DNA of 64,000 nucleotides from CG1-02-35-72 sp036170135 (GTDB taxonomy: Bacteria > Bacteroidota > Bacteroidia > Flavobacteriales > Flavobacteriaceae), in assembly GCA_036170135.1 (NCBI GenBank), contig JAVHOP010000090.1, positions 1 through 64,000 on the forward strand, written 5' to 3'. The notes below the pieces were generated by a model. The model was not told where the DNA came from. It saw nothing but the letters and a program-made list of their open reading frames with translations, and did not search any database. The position numbers and the translations under genes are program-made. How positions within the stretch are numbered: the first letter of the stretch is position 1; the number at the start of each line of letters is the position of its first letter. Of the stretch, positions 45,170-52,922 are shown in pieces.

Positions 45170-45460
45170 ATGGAAGGATTTTTGAAAACAATTGATTTAT
45201 TGGAAGTTAAGTTGCTTGGTGTTCTAAAAAATTATCGAGAATTAAAAGAAACAAACCTTGTGCTTAATACCGAAAATCAGCGTTTACGCGATGAGTTGTC
45301 AAATCAAAATCAACAAAATAGCGATTTAGAAGTAAGATTGCAAACACTTAAAATTGCTAACACCATGGTAGGCAGCAAAGAAGATAAACTTATAACGAAA
45401 CAAAAAATCAATTCGCTTATACGCGAAATAGATAATTGTATTGCGCTGGTAAACGAGTAG
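45170..45460 (+). CDS. Small coiled-coil protein, ZapB-like
   Basis: A 96-residue cytoplasmic protein. Residues about 8-60 form one coiled coil with regular leucines (LKETNLVLNTENQRLRDEL), and the C-terminus (ITKQKINSLIREIDNCIAL) is helical. Size, coiled coil and position 5 bases before zapA suggest the divisome partner of ZapA, as ZapB is in enterobacteria, though sequence similarity to ZapB proper cannot be claimed. Confidence 0.7.
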   Translation: MEGFLKTIDLLEVKLLGVLKNYRELKETNLVLNTENQRLRDELSNQNQQNSDLEVRLQTLKIANTMVGSKEDKLITKQKINSLIREIDNCIALVNE

Positions 45461-45465
45461 GATTA

Positions 45466-45768
45466 ATGAAAGACGTTCTCAAAATTAAAGTTAGTATTGC
45501 CGATAGGGTTTATCCCCTAACCGTAAAAATTGAAGAAGAAGAGGGAATTAGAATAGCGGTTAAAAAGATAGACGAGCTAATTAAAAAATTTGAACTCAAT
45601 TATGCCGTTAGAGACAAGCAAGATGTTTTAGCAATGTGTGCTTTGCAGTTTGCTTCGAAATTGGAGATTAAAAATTTGAATAACGAGACCGAAAAGCTAA
45701 ACGCAAAAAATAAACTTGATAAATTAAATAGTTTGTTAGATTTGCACTTAATAAGTTCTTTAAAATAA
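45466..45768 (+). CDS. zapA: Cell division protein ZapA
   Basis: A 100-residue protein from the ATG at 45466 (MKDVLKIKVSIADRVYPLTV). An earlier TTG-type reading would overlap the upstream gene by 25 bases and lacks the family start. It has the N-terminal ZapA fold followed by a long C-terminal helix (about 50-95) for dimer/tetramer formation. It cross-links FtsZ filaments. The 6S RNA gene follows directly, an arrangement also known from E. coli (zapA-ssrS). Confidence 0.88.
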   Translation: MKDVLKIKVSIADRVYPLTVKIEEEEGIRIAVKKIDELIKKFELNYAVRDKQDVLAMCALQFASKLEIKNLNNETEKLNAKNKLDKLNSLLDLHLISSLK

Positions 45769-45778
45769 ATTTACAATA

Positions 45779-45939
45779 CTGCCTACATTAGTAAATTGTT
45801 TGATAAACTCAACAATAATCATTTATAAAGAATGAGACTAAGTTGTAAAAGCGCGCTAGTTTTTCTAGATACTTGAGCAACTTGTTAATTCTAATCCTGT
45901 TTAACTGGGGTTTATAAACTTAACTAATGTAGGCTTTTT
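45779..45939 (+). ncRNA. ssrS: 6S RNA (6S-Flavo type)
   Basis: Between zapA and rny a 183-base gap holds a perfect 11-bp closing stem: GCCTACATTAG (45781-45791) with CTAATGTAGGC (45924-45934), followed by a T tract. Inside, ATAAAC (45803-45808) pairs with GTTTAT (45910-45915) beyond an asymmetric bubble, and AAGTTG/CAACTT plus CTAG/CTAG form the apical part. One long stem with an open bubble is the hallmark of 6S RNA, which mimics open promoter DNA and holds the housekeeping RNA polymerase in stationary phase. The location after zapA supports the call. The exact 5' end is not certain. Confidence 0.78.
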
Positions 45940-45951
45940 ATATATATACAC

Positions 45952-47523
45952 ATGATAAACCAAATGATTTTACCCATTATAATTGGGATCGCAATAGGAT
46001 TGGCAATAGGATATGTTATTGCTAAAGTAATGGAACGCAAAGTTGCTTCTAAATTATTAAAACAAGCTAAAAAACAAGCAGCTTATATTTTAAAAGAATC
46101 GACTGCCGAGGCCGAATCTCTTAAAAAAGATAAAATACTTCAGGCCAAAGAAAAATTTTTAGAACTAAAATCAGAACACGAAATTGTAATTATTGCGCGT
46201 GAAAAAAAGATGGCCGAAACCGAAAAACGCATTCGCGATAAAGAATCTCAAATGTCGCAAGTTTTAGACAAAAATAAAAAGAACAATCTTGAATTAGAGC
46301 AAAAAATTGAAGATTACAATCATAAAGTTGAGACCCTTGAACGCAAGAATAACGAAATTGAAAAGTTGCATCGCAATCAAGTTGAAAAACTAGAAACAAT
46401 TTCGGGGCTTTCGGCCAGTGATGCTAAAAAGGAACTCAATGAATCTTTGAGAGATGAGGCAAAAGCTAATGCGATGGTTTATATACAACAAACTATTGAG
46501 GAAGCGAAATTTACAGCACAACAAGAAGCTACCAAAATCATTTTAAATACCTTACAACGTGTAGGTGTTGAACAGGCTGTCGAAAATTGTGTCAGTGTTT
46601 TTAACCTAGAATCAGATGAAGTAAAAGGGAGAATTATCGGTAGAGAAGGACGTAATATTCGCGCTATCGAAGCCGCTACGGGTGTTGAAATTATTGTAGA
46701 TGATACGCCAGAAGCGATTATTTTATCTTGTTTTGATCCGATAAGAAGAGAAATTGCCCGTTTATCTTTGCATAAATTGGTTACAGATGGACGAATTCAC
46801 CCAGCCAGAATTGAAGAAGTTGTTAAAAAAACAGAAGCCGAATTAACCAACGAAATTATTGAGGTAGGCAAACGAACCGTAATCGATTTAGGTATTCACG
46901 GTTTAAATCCTGAACTGATAAAAGTGGTTGGTCGTATGAAATACCGTTCTTCTTACGGTCAAAATTTATTGCAACATTCACGCGAAGTAGCTAACCTTTG
47001 TGCCTTGATGGCAGCTGAACTCGGTTTAAATCCCAAAGTAGCTAAACGCGCCGGGTTGTTGCATGATATTGGTAAAGTACCTGATACCGAAAGCGAATTG
47101 CCACACGCTATTTTGGGCATGCAGTGGGCCGAAAAATATGGCGAAAAACCAGATGTTTGTAATGCCATTGGAGCACATCACGATGAGATAGAAATGAAAT
47201 CATTATATGCGCCAATAGTTCAGGTTTGTGATGCGATATCTGGAGCAAGACCAGGCGCTCGTCGTCAAGTTTTAGACTCTTACATTCAGCGCTTAAAAGA
47301 TTTAGAAGAAGTTGCATTCAGTTTTGGTGGTGTTCAAAAAGCTTATGCCATTCAGGCTGGTAGAGAATTGCGTGTGATTGTGGAAAGTGAAAAAGTGGAC
47401 GACTTAAAAGCAGCGGAACTCTCATTTAACATATCTCAGAAAATTCAGAATGATATGACTTATCCCGGTCAGGTTCGCGTGACGGTAATTCGTGAGACAC
47501 GCTCGGTTAATATCGCAAAATAA
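45952..47523 (+). CDS. rny: Ribonuclease Y
   Basis: A 523-residue membrane-anchored endoribonuclease that starts mRNA decay. An N-terminal membrane helix (about 3-25: ILPIIIGIAIGLAIGYVIA) is followed by a long charged coiled coil (about 30-195). The KH domain is at about 212-275 with IIGREGRNIRAIE, and the HD domain at about 335-430 with LLHDIGKVPD and GAHHDEIE. The length is normal. A perfect 40-base palindrome ends the transcript and also served the convergent end of xerD. Confidence 0.97.
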   Translation: MINQMILPIIIGIAIGLAIGYVIAKVMERKVASKLLKQAKKQAAYILKESTAEAESLKKDKILQAKEKFLELKSEHEIVIIAREKKMAETEKRIRDKESQMSQVLDKNKKNNLELEQKIEDYNHKVETLERKNNEIEKLHRNQVEKLETISGLSASDAKKELNESLRDEAKANAMVYIQQTIEEAKFTAQQEATKIILNTLQRVGVEQAVENCVSVFNLESDEVKGRIIGREGRNIRAIEAATGVEIIVDDTPEAIILSCFDPIRREIARLSLHKLVTDGRIHPARIEEVVKKTEAELTNEIIEVGKRTVIDLGIHGLNPELIKVVGRMKYRSSYGQNLLQHSREVANLCALMAAELGLNPKVAKRAGLLHDIGKVPDTESELPHAILGMQWAEKYGEKPDVCNAIGAHHDEIEMKSLYAPIVQVCDAISGARPGARRQVLDSYIQRLKDLEEVAFSFGGVQKAYAIQAGRELRVIVESEKVDDLKAAELSFNISQKIQNDMTYPGQVRVTVIRETRSVNIAK

Positions 47524-47540
47524 TGATTCAACTTAAATTA

Positions 47541-47580
47541 TAAAAAAGCTCTTAAAAATTAATTTTTAAGAGCTTTTTTA
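47541..47580. terminator. Bidirectional terminator shared by rny and the old xerD end
   Basis: Bases 47541-47560 and 47561-47580 are perfect reverse complements: a 40-base palindrome with AAAAAAGCTCTTAAAAATT in the left arm. The last three bases are the minus-strand stop codon of the xerD fragment. Thus rny and xerD originally converged on one terminator here. Confidence 0.88.
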
Positions 47581-47742
47581 TTTCCTTGGATGAAATTGAT
47601 CCATCACCTTTCTCAAATATGTTTTATCTACGTGCATATAAATTTCGGTAGTTGTGATGCTTTCATGGCCGAGCATTTGCTGGATTGAACGCAAGTCGGC
47701 GCCATTTTCTAACAGATGCGTTGCGAAAGAATGCCTAAAGGT
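47578..47742 (-). pseudogene. xerD: Headless 3' fragment of xerD (left copy of the direct repeat)
   Basis: The minus strand codes for the last 54 residues of XerD, from TFRHSFATHL through MLGHES and EIYMH to the stop, identical in protein sequence to residues 245-298 of the intact gene at 61981. It keeps three catalytic residues (R247, H270, Y279 of the full protein) but has no start and no N-terminal domain. Similarity fades within about 15 bases beyond 47742, and an in-frame stop follows just short of the nagB stop codon. Of 165 bases 12 differ from the intact copy and all are silent. Since it ends in the rny terminator, this is probably the native xerD 3' end, cut off by insertion of the neighbouring block. 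Confidence 0.93.
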
Positions 47743-47766
47743 AAATGGATTAATTTTTTATTTATT

Positions 47767-49704
47767 CTAAAAATGCCATCTTACAAAAGCTTCCATAGCG
47801 GCATAATCAGCTAATCCCAATTCATTGTATTTTTGAGCTGTTTTGGTATTTCTATCTTCGGCTCGCATCCAAAATTCTCTGATATCATCTCCTTGAAACA
47901 TGACTCCGTCTTTTTGAGATTGATGAAAGAAAATTGCTTTTCTTTTTTTTAACACTTGATCTGGACTCATTGGTACTGCCATATCAATTTCGTGAATTTC
48001 CCATTCATGCCATGCACCTTTGTATAACCAAACCCAACAGTTGTTCATAAAAGGTTTTGTTTTTAAGATAGCTAATGATTCAAATAGTGCATTTAAACTA
48101 ATTCTGTGAGTGCCATGAGGATCTGATAAATCACCAGCAGCGTATATTTGATGAGGTTTTATTTTTTCAATAATGTCACACATTAAATTTAAATCATCTT
48201 GCCCTAAAGGTTTTTTCATAATGCTCCCAGTTTCATAAAAAGGCATATTTAAAAAATGCACATTTTCATCGGGAACTCCTAGATATCTAGTAGCCGCTAA
48301 AGATTCACTTTTTCGAATAAGCGTCTTTAAATTTCGGACTTCAATACGGTCAATAGCATTGTCTCTTTTTGAAGAGATTTGTTCAATAATTGAAGTCATA
48401 ATGCCTTTATCATTTACACCGTATATTTCTTTAGCTACTTCAGCAAATTTAAGAGCTTCATTATCTGCAACAGCAATATTTCCAGAAGTTTGATAAGCAA
48501 CATGAACGTCATGTCCCTGTTCAACCAATCGATCAAATGTACCTCCCATTGAAATAACATCATCATCTGGGTGTGGACTAAATATCAATACTCTTTTTCT
48601 TTTTGGATTGGCTCTTTCGGGTCTAAATGTATCATCAGCATTTGGTTTTCCTCCAGGCCAACCTGTTATTGTGTGCTGTACTTTATTAAACATTTTAATA
48701 TTTAAACCATATGAAGATCCTTCTTGTGCCAATACACTTGACATTCCATTGTCATTATAGTCTTCATCAATTAATTTTAAAATCGATTTTTTTGTTAACT
48801 GGCATAACCATATAATTGCTTTACTTTTTAATTTTTCATTCCATAAACAAGGACCAACTAACCAAGGTGTATTTATTCGTGTCAATTCAGATGCCGCTTC
48901 TATGTCTAATATAAACGTCGTATTTTGATGGAGCTGTAAATAGGTCGCTGGAACTTTTGATGAAATCTCTCCTTCTATGGTTTTTTTAATAATCGAAGCC
49001 TTATTGTGTCCCCATGCCAAAAGAATGATTCGCTTTGCTTTTCTAACAGTTCTTATCCCCATTGTTATTGCTTTTTTAGGTACATTATCTATACCTAAAA
49101 ATGATGGAGCAGCATCAACTCTTGTTATATAATCTAACGTTATACTTCTGGTTTCTGAGTTATGATGTGAACCGGGTTCATTAAAACCTACATGTCCTGT
49201 TCTACCAATGCCTAATAATTGTAAATCAATTCCGCCGTTTTCCGCTATCATTTGTTCATAGTCTATACAATATTGATGTAAATCATCATTTGAAACCATT
49301 CCGTTAGGAATATGTATATTCTTAGGTAATATATCAATATGATTAAACAAATGCTGATGCATGAAGTAATAATAACTTTGAATGTTCTGTTTTGTCATTG
49401 GATAGTATTCATCCAAATTAAAAGTGATCACATTTGAGAAACTTAATCCTTCTTCTTTGTGCATTCTCACCAGTTCTTCATACACTTTTATTGGTGAGGA
49501 ACCGGTCGCTAAACCTAAAACACACAAGTCTCCCTTCGACTGTTTAACTTGAATCAGGTTTGCTATTTCTTGCGCAACTCTAATTGACCCTTCCATTGCG
49601 GTTGAAAAAATTACATTATGTGCTTTTTCAAATCGCGTTTCTTCAAATTTTCCAGCCTCTTCATATTTGATACTTTTAGGATTTGATATCGACTTAGTTT
49701 CCAT
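47767..49704 (-). CDS. NagB-like glucosamine-6-phosphate deaminase fused to LmbE/PIG-L domain
   Basis: The protein has 645 residues. The N-terminal half (about 30-300) is a NagB-type isomerase/deaminase with LGLATGSSPIKVYEEL (phosphate loop), NLDEY (D98, the ring-opening acid/base) and GIGRTGHVGFNEPGS (165-179). In this motif H171 and E176 are kept, but the aspartate of E. coli NagB (GNDGH) is T169. The C-terminal half (about 370-610) is an LmbE-like zinc deacetylase: PHPDDD (377-382) and DPHGTH (528-533). The fusion could deacetylate and deaminate an N-acetylated amino sugar phosphate in one polypeptide, standing in for NagA plus NagB, but substrate identity is inferred. It has an exact promoter box and a palindrome upstream and is the left end of the island. 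Confidence 0.88.
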   Translation of the reverse strand: METKSISNPKSIKYEEAGKFEETRFEKAHNVIFSTAMEGSIRVAQEIANLIQVKQSKGDLCVLGLATGSSPIKVYEELVRMHKEEGLSFSNVITFNLDEYYPMTKQNIQSYYYFMHQHLFNHIDILPKNIHIPNGMVSNDDLHQYCIDYEQMIAENGGIDLQLLGIGRTGHVGFNEPGSHHNSETRSITLDYITRVDAAPSFLGIDNVPKKAITMGIRTVRKAKRIILLAWGHNKASIIKKTIEGEISSKVPATYLQLHQNTTFILDIEAASELTRINTPWLVGPCLWNEKLKSKAIIWLCQLTKKSILKLIDEDYNDNGMSSVLAQEGSSYGLNIKMFNKVQHTITGWPGGKPNADDTFRPERANPKRKRVLIFSPHPDDDVISMGGTFDRLVEQGHDVHVAYQTSGNIAVADNEALKFAEVAKEIYGVNDKGIMTSIIEQISSKRDNAIDRIEVRNLKTLIRKSESLAATRYLGVPDENVHFLNMPFYETGSIMKKPLGQDDLNLMCDIIEKIKPHQIYAAGDLSDPHGTHRISLNALFESLAILKTKPFMNNCWVWLYKGAWHEWEIHEIDMAVPMSPDQVLKKRKAIFFHQSQKDGVMFQGDDIREFWMRAEDRNTKTAQKYNELGLADYAAMEAFVRWHF

Positions 49705-49773
49705 AATTTACTATTCAATGGTTGATTATGTGTAAATTTAAAATTAAAACACTTAGAAACACGTAAATTTATG

Positions 49774-49781
49774 CAAATATA
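49774..49781 (-). promoter_or_regulatory. Promoter -7 box of nagB-lmbE
   Basis: CAAATATA reads TATATTTG on the minus strand. It is the same octamer as in the susC promoter and lies 70 bases before the start codon. Confidence 0.6.
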
Positions 49782-49791
49782 TCTATATAAT

Positions 49792-49806
49792 TGCAATTAT
49801 ATTGCA
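49792..49806. promoter_or_regulatory. Predicted operator in the nagB/nhaC divergent region
   Basis: TGCAAT-TAT-ATTGCA is a perfect 6-3-6 palindrome 10 bases upstream of the nagB -7 box, covering the -33 region. Its right part belongs to the 13-mer AATTATATTGCAT (49795-49807), which recurs exactly at 60954-60966 between susC and deoR. Probable ligand is the DeoR-family regulator of the island. Confidence 0.6.
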
Positions 49807-49929
49807 TTGAGATTTTGCTAAAACCGCAAAAGATAGAGAATAACCTAAAAAAAATAAAAAATTTATTAAGTTTTGGTATATTCACCCCGCTCAATAAAAT
49901 ATAGACTGAACATTTCTAAAATAATACCT

Positions 49930-51411
49930 ATGGATAATTATGGATTTTTATCAATTTTGCCGCCAATAATTGCAATTATTCTTGCCCTAAAAACAAAACA
50001 AGTCTATATCTCGCTACTTTTTGGCATTTGGTTTTCTTGGATTATTTTGAACAACTGGAATTTTCTTACGGGAAGCATTGCCACAATTGAGGCGATGGTA
50101 AACGTATTTAAATCGGAAGGAAATACTAGAACCATTATGTTTAGCGCCTTAGTTGGCGCACTTTTATTGTTTATTCAATATTCAAGGGGAGTTGAAGGAT
50201 TTGTAAACAAAATTAATAACATAATTAACTATTTTGAAAAAAAACAAAGCGGATACAGCAGGGTTATTGTACAAATTTTAGCATTAATTACGGGCCTTTT
50301 TCTTTTTGTGGAAACAAGCATCAGCTCATTGACTGTTGGCACCCTTTACCGGCCCATTTTTGACAAGTTAAAAATTCCGAGGGAAAAATTGGCTTATATC
50401 GCCGACACAAGTTCCGCGCCGTCATCAATTATTCTTCCATTTAATGCTTGGGGAGCTTTTATTATGGGCTTGTTAATTACCCAAGGAATAGACAATCCTT
50501 TTTCTGTATTGTTATCATCCATTAAATATAATTTTTATCCCTTCATTGCCATTATAATGGTATTTTTTGTGATCCTTACAAAAAGAGATGTTGGCCCAAT
50601 GATTAAAGCGGAAAAAAGAATTAAAGAAACCGGAAAACTTTTAAACGACAATGCCAAGCCTATGATCTCTGAAACCATAACCTCCTATAAACCCAAGGAA
50701 GGCATTCAGGCAAAAGCCTATAATATGATTATTCCTTTGTTGACTATGGTGCTTATGATGCCTATAAACTTGGCCTATACCGGTTGGGGTGAAGTTGAAA
50801 ATTTCACTTCTTTCTCAAATCATTTGTCATTGGCAATAGGCAAAGGATCTGGCTCATCATCTGTATTGTATGCTGTGCTTACTTCAATTTTTGTTGCTAT
50901 GATTTTATATAGGGCACAAGGAATTATGAAAATAAAAGAAATGATTGATTTGGCATTGAAGGGAATTAGTGAATTAATGCCATTGGCGCTATTGATGTTA
51001 CTTGCTTTTGCCATTAGTGACGCTTGTAATCAATTGGGCACAGGGCAATTTGTAGCCGATTGGTCCAAAGATTGGCTTTCTCCAGAATTTTTGCCTGCAA
51101 TTATTTTTGTTATTAGCTCTTTCATTGCATTTTCAACAGGAACTTCTTGGGGTACTTTTGCCATTATGTTGGCAATAGCCATACCAATGGCAAACATCCA
51201 CTCGGCAAATGTTACGCTTGTTATTGCGGCAACATTAGGCGGCGGGGTCTTTGGCGATCATTGTTCCCCAATATCCGATACCACCATCATTTCTTCAATG
51301 GCCTCTGCAACCGACCATATTGACCACGTTAATACACAATTGCCTTATGCTTTAATTGGTGGCGCCATTACAACGGTGATGTATTTGATTATTGGCTTTA
51401 TGGCAACTTAA
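49930..51411 (+). CDS. NhaC-family Na+/H+ antiporter or related organic-ion transporter
   Basis: A 493-residue inner-membrane protein from the ATG at 49930 (MDNYGFLSILPPIIAIILAL). The upstream TTG reading adds a hydrophilic leader and is unlikely. It has about 11-12 membrane segments, with the NhaC superfamily features ETSISSLTVGTLYRP, DTSSAPSSIILPFNAWGAF, FSTGTSWGTFAIM and a C-terminal GGGVFGDHCSPISDTTIISS. Members exchange Na+ for H+ or for malate/lactate or amino acids. Within this cluster it could be the inner-membrane carrier for a breakdown product, but plain ion exchange is equally possible. Its codons look slightly richer in G/C than those of its neighbours. Confidence 0.82.
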   Translation: MDNYGFLSILPPIIAIILALKTKQVYISLLFGIWFSWIILNNWNFLTGSIATIEAMVNVFKSEGNTRTIMFSALVGALLLFIQYSRGVEGFVNKINNIINYFEKKQSGYSRVIVQILALITGLFLFVETSISSLTVGTLYRPIFDKLKIPREKLAYIADTSSAPSSIILPFNAWGAFIMGLLITQGIDNPFSVLLSSIKYNFYPFIAIIMVFFVILTKRDVGPMIKAEKRIKETGKLLNDNAKPMISETITSYKPKEGIQAKAYNMIIPLLTMVLMMPINLAYTGWGEVENFTSFSNHLSLAIGKGSGSSSVLYAVLTSIFVAMILYRAQGIMKIKEMIDLALKGISELMPLALLMLLAFAISDACNQLGTGQFVADWSKDWLSPEFLPAIIFVISSFIAFSTGTSWGTFAIMLAIAIPMANIHSANVTLVIAATLGGGVFGDHCSPISDTTIISSMASATDHIDHVNTQLPYALIGGAITTVMYLIIGFMAT

Positions 51412-51507
51412 TATGTTGTTTTTATAATGGCTTTGCTTAAATATGACAAATTTTCACAAATTATCTCTGGGCAAAAATTTCCGATTTTAATTTAAAAAAT
51501 CAATTGT

Positions 51508-52779
51508 ATGTCGAAACTAAAGTTCCTTTTTGTATTTACAAGTTCAATTTTGCTTTTTTATGGCTGTAAATCGGCACATATCGCAAAAAAAATAATCAAA
51601 CAATTTGACACTGGTTTTTATGATAATCAGTTTACGGGATTATTAGTATATGACCCTAAATCAAACGATACCATTCTTAATTATAATGCAAATAAATATT
51701 TTACTCCGGCTAGTAATGCAAAAATATTTACTTTATATACCGCATTACAAGTTTTGCCTGAAAAAGTCCCTGCCTTTAAATATTCTATTGATACTGATAC
51801 CATCACTATTCTAGGCACTGGCGATCCAACATTTTTACATCCTTTTTTTCAAGACAGCACAGTGCTGAAAATGGCTCAAAATTATAAAAAAGTAAAATTA
51901 ATTCTCAATAATTTATCTGAAGACAAATACGGTCCCGGCTGGGCATGGGAAGACTTTGATACTTATTTTAGCCCAGAACGGAGTAGTTTTCCTATGTATG
52001 GAAATGTAGTGACGGTTACTAACAATCATACCTTACAAAGTATTCCAAAAATAGAGGAAAATCACGTTCAATATTCCTCAACCAAACGTGCTAGAGATTT
52101 TAATGCTAATAGTTTTTATTATGACCCTAAAAATATTGATACGGTTGAAATTCCTATGGTTATTGACTCTATGTTGATTACAGATTTATGGAATGCACTG
52201 TTACCGGGTAAAGTCTCTATAATAAATTATTTTCCAAATGAAATAAGCCAAATTGCATATAGTGTCTCTACTGATTCTTTATACAAGCGAATGATGCATG
52301 TAAGTGATAATTTTTTGGCAGAACAAATACTAATACTATCATCTTCAACTTTATCGGATACTTTAAGTTCAAGTAAGATGATAAGTTTTATTCTAGAAAA
52401 TCAGCTTAAAGATTTAAAACAAATGCCTCGGTGGGTTGATGGTTCTGGATTGAGTAGGTATAATTTATTTACGCCGACTTCTTTAGTTCAAGTTCTTACA
52501 AAATTATACACCACGGTTCCAAGAAAACGATTGTTTAACTTATTTCCTGTTGGTGGAGAATTTGGAACGTTAAAAAATTGGTATGCAGGTAATTATAAAC
52601 CTTATGTTTATGCAAAATCAGGAACTCTTGATAATAATTATTCCTTAAGTGGCTATTTAATTACAAATTCTGGAAAGACACTCATTTTTAGTTTTATGAA
52701 CAATCATTTCACAAAACCTACTGCTGATGTCAAAAAACATATACAAACTATTCTAGAATTGCTTCGCAATAATTATTAA
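51508..52779 (+). CDS. D-Ala-D-Ala carboxypeptidase/endopeptidase, PBP4 (S13) lipoprotein
   Basis: A 423-residue lipoprotein (lipobox LLFYGC, Cys20) of the S13 penicillin-binding family. The three active-site motifs are SNAK (69-72, nucleophile S69), SDN (266-268) and KSG (370-372, in place of KTG). The S13 insert domain is reduced compared with the about 480-residue DacB of E. coli. It would trim D-Ala-D-Ala peptides or open D-Ala-mDAP cross-links in the periplasm, freeing tetra- and tripeptides for the LD-carboxypeptidase encoded next. A 96-base gap separates it from nhaC and 143 bases from the next gene. Confidence 0.9.
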   Translation: MSKLKFLFVFTSSILLFYGCKSAHIAKKIIKQFDTGFYDNQFTGLLVYDPKSNDTILNYNANKYFTPASNAKIFTLYTALQVLPEKVPAFKYSIDTDTITILGTGDPTFLHPFFQDSTVLKMAQNYKKVKLILNNLSEDKYGPGWAWEDFDTYFSPERSSFPMYGNVVTVTNNHTLQSIPKIEENHVQYSSTKRARDFNANSFYYDPKNIDTVEIPMVIDSMLITDLWNALLPGKVSIINYFPNEISQIAYSVSTDSLYKRMMHVSDNFLAEQILILSSSTLSDTLSSSKMISFILENQLKDLKQMPRWVDGSGLSRYNLFTPTSLVQVLTKLYTTVPRKRLFNLFPVGGEFGTLKNWYAGNYKPYVYAKSGTLDNNYSLSGYLITNSGKTLIFSFMNNHFTKPTADVKKHIQTILELLRNNY

Positions 52780-52898
52780 ATATCGATGATAGATTCAAGT
52801 TATAAATACAAAATTTAATTATTATTTAAAGGTTTAAATAATTGACCATTAATGTATATTTTTAGCATTTTTAACTCCAATATAAGTTTCGAAAAATA

Positions 52899-52906
52899 TA
52901 TCTTTA
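52899..52906 (+). promoter_or_regulatory. Possible promoter -7 box of the S66 peptidase-epimerase-PLP operon
   Basis: TATCTTTA differs from TAnnTTTG at the last base only and lies 17 bases before the ATG at 52923. The 143-base gap upstream has no other clear element and no copy of the island palindrome. Confidence 0.4.
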
Positions 52907-52922
52907 CATTAAACTTTTAATT

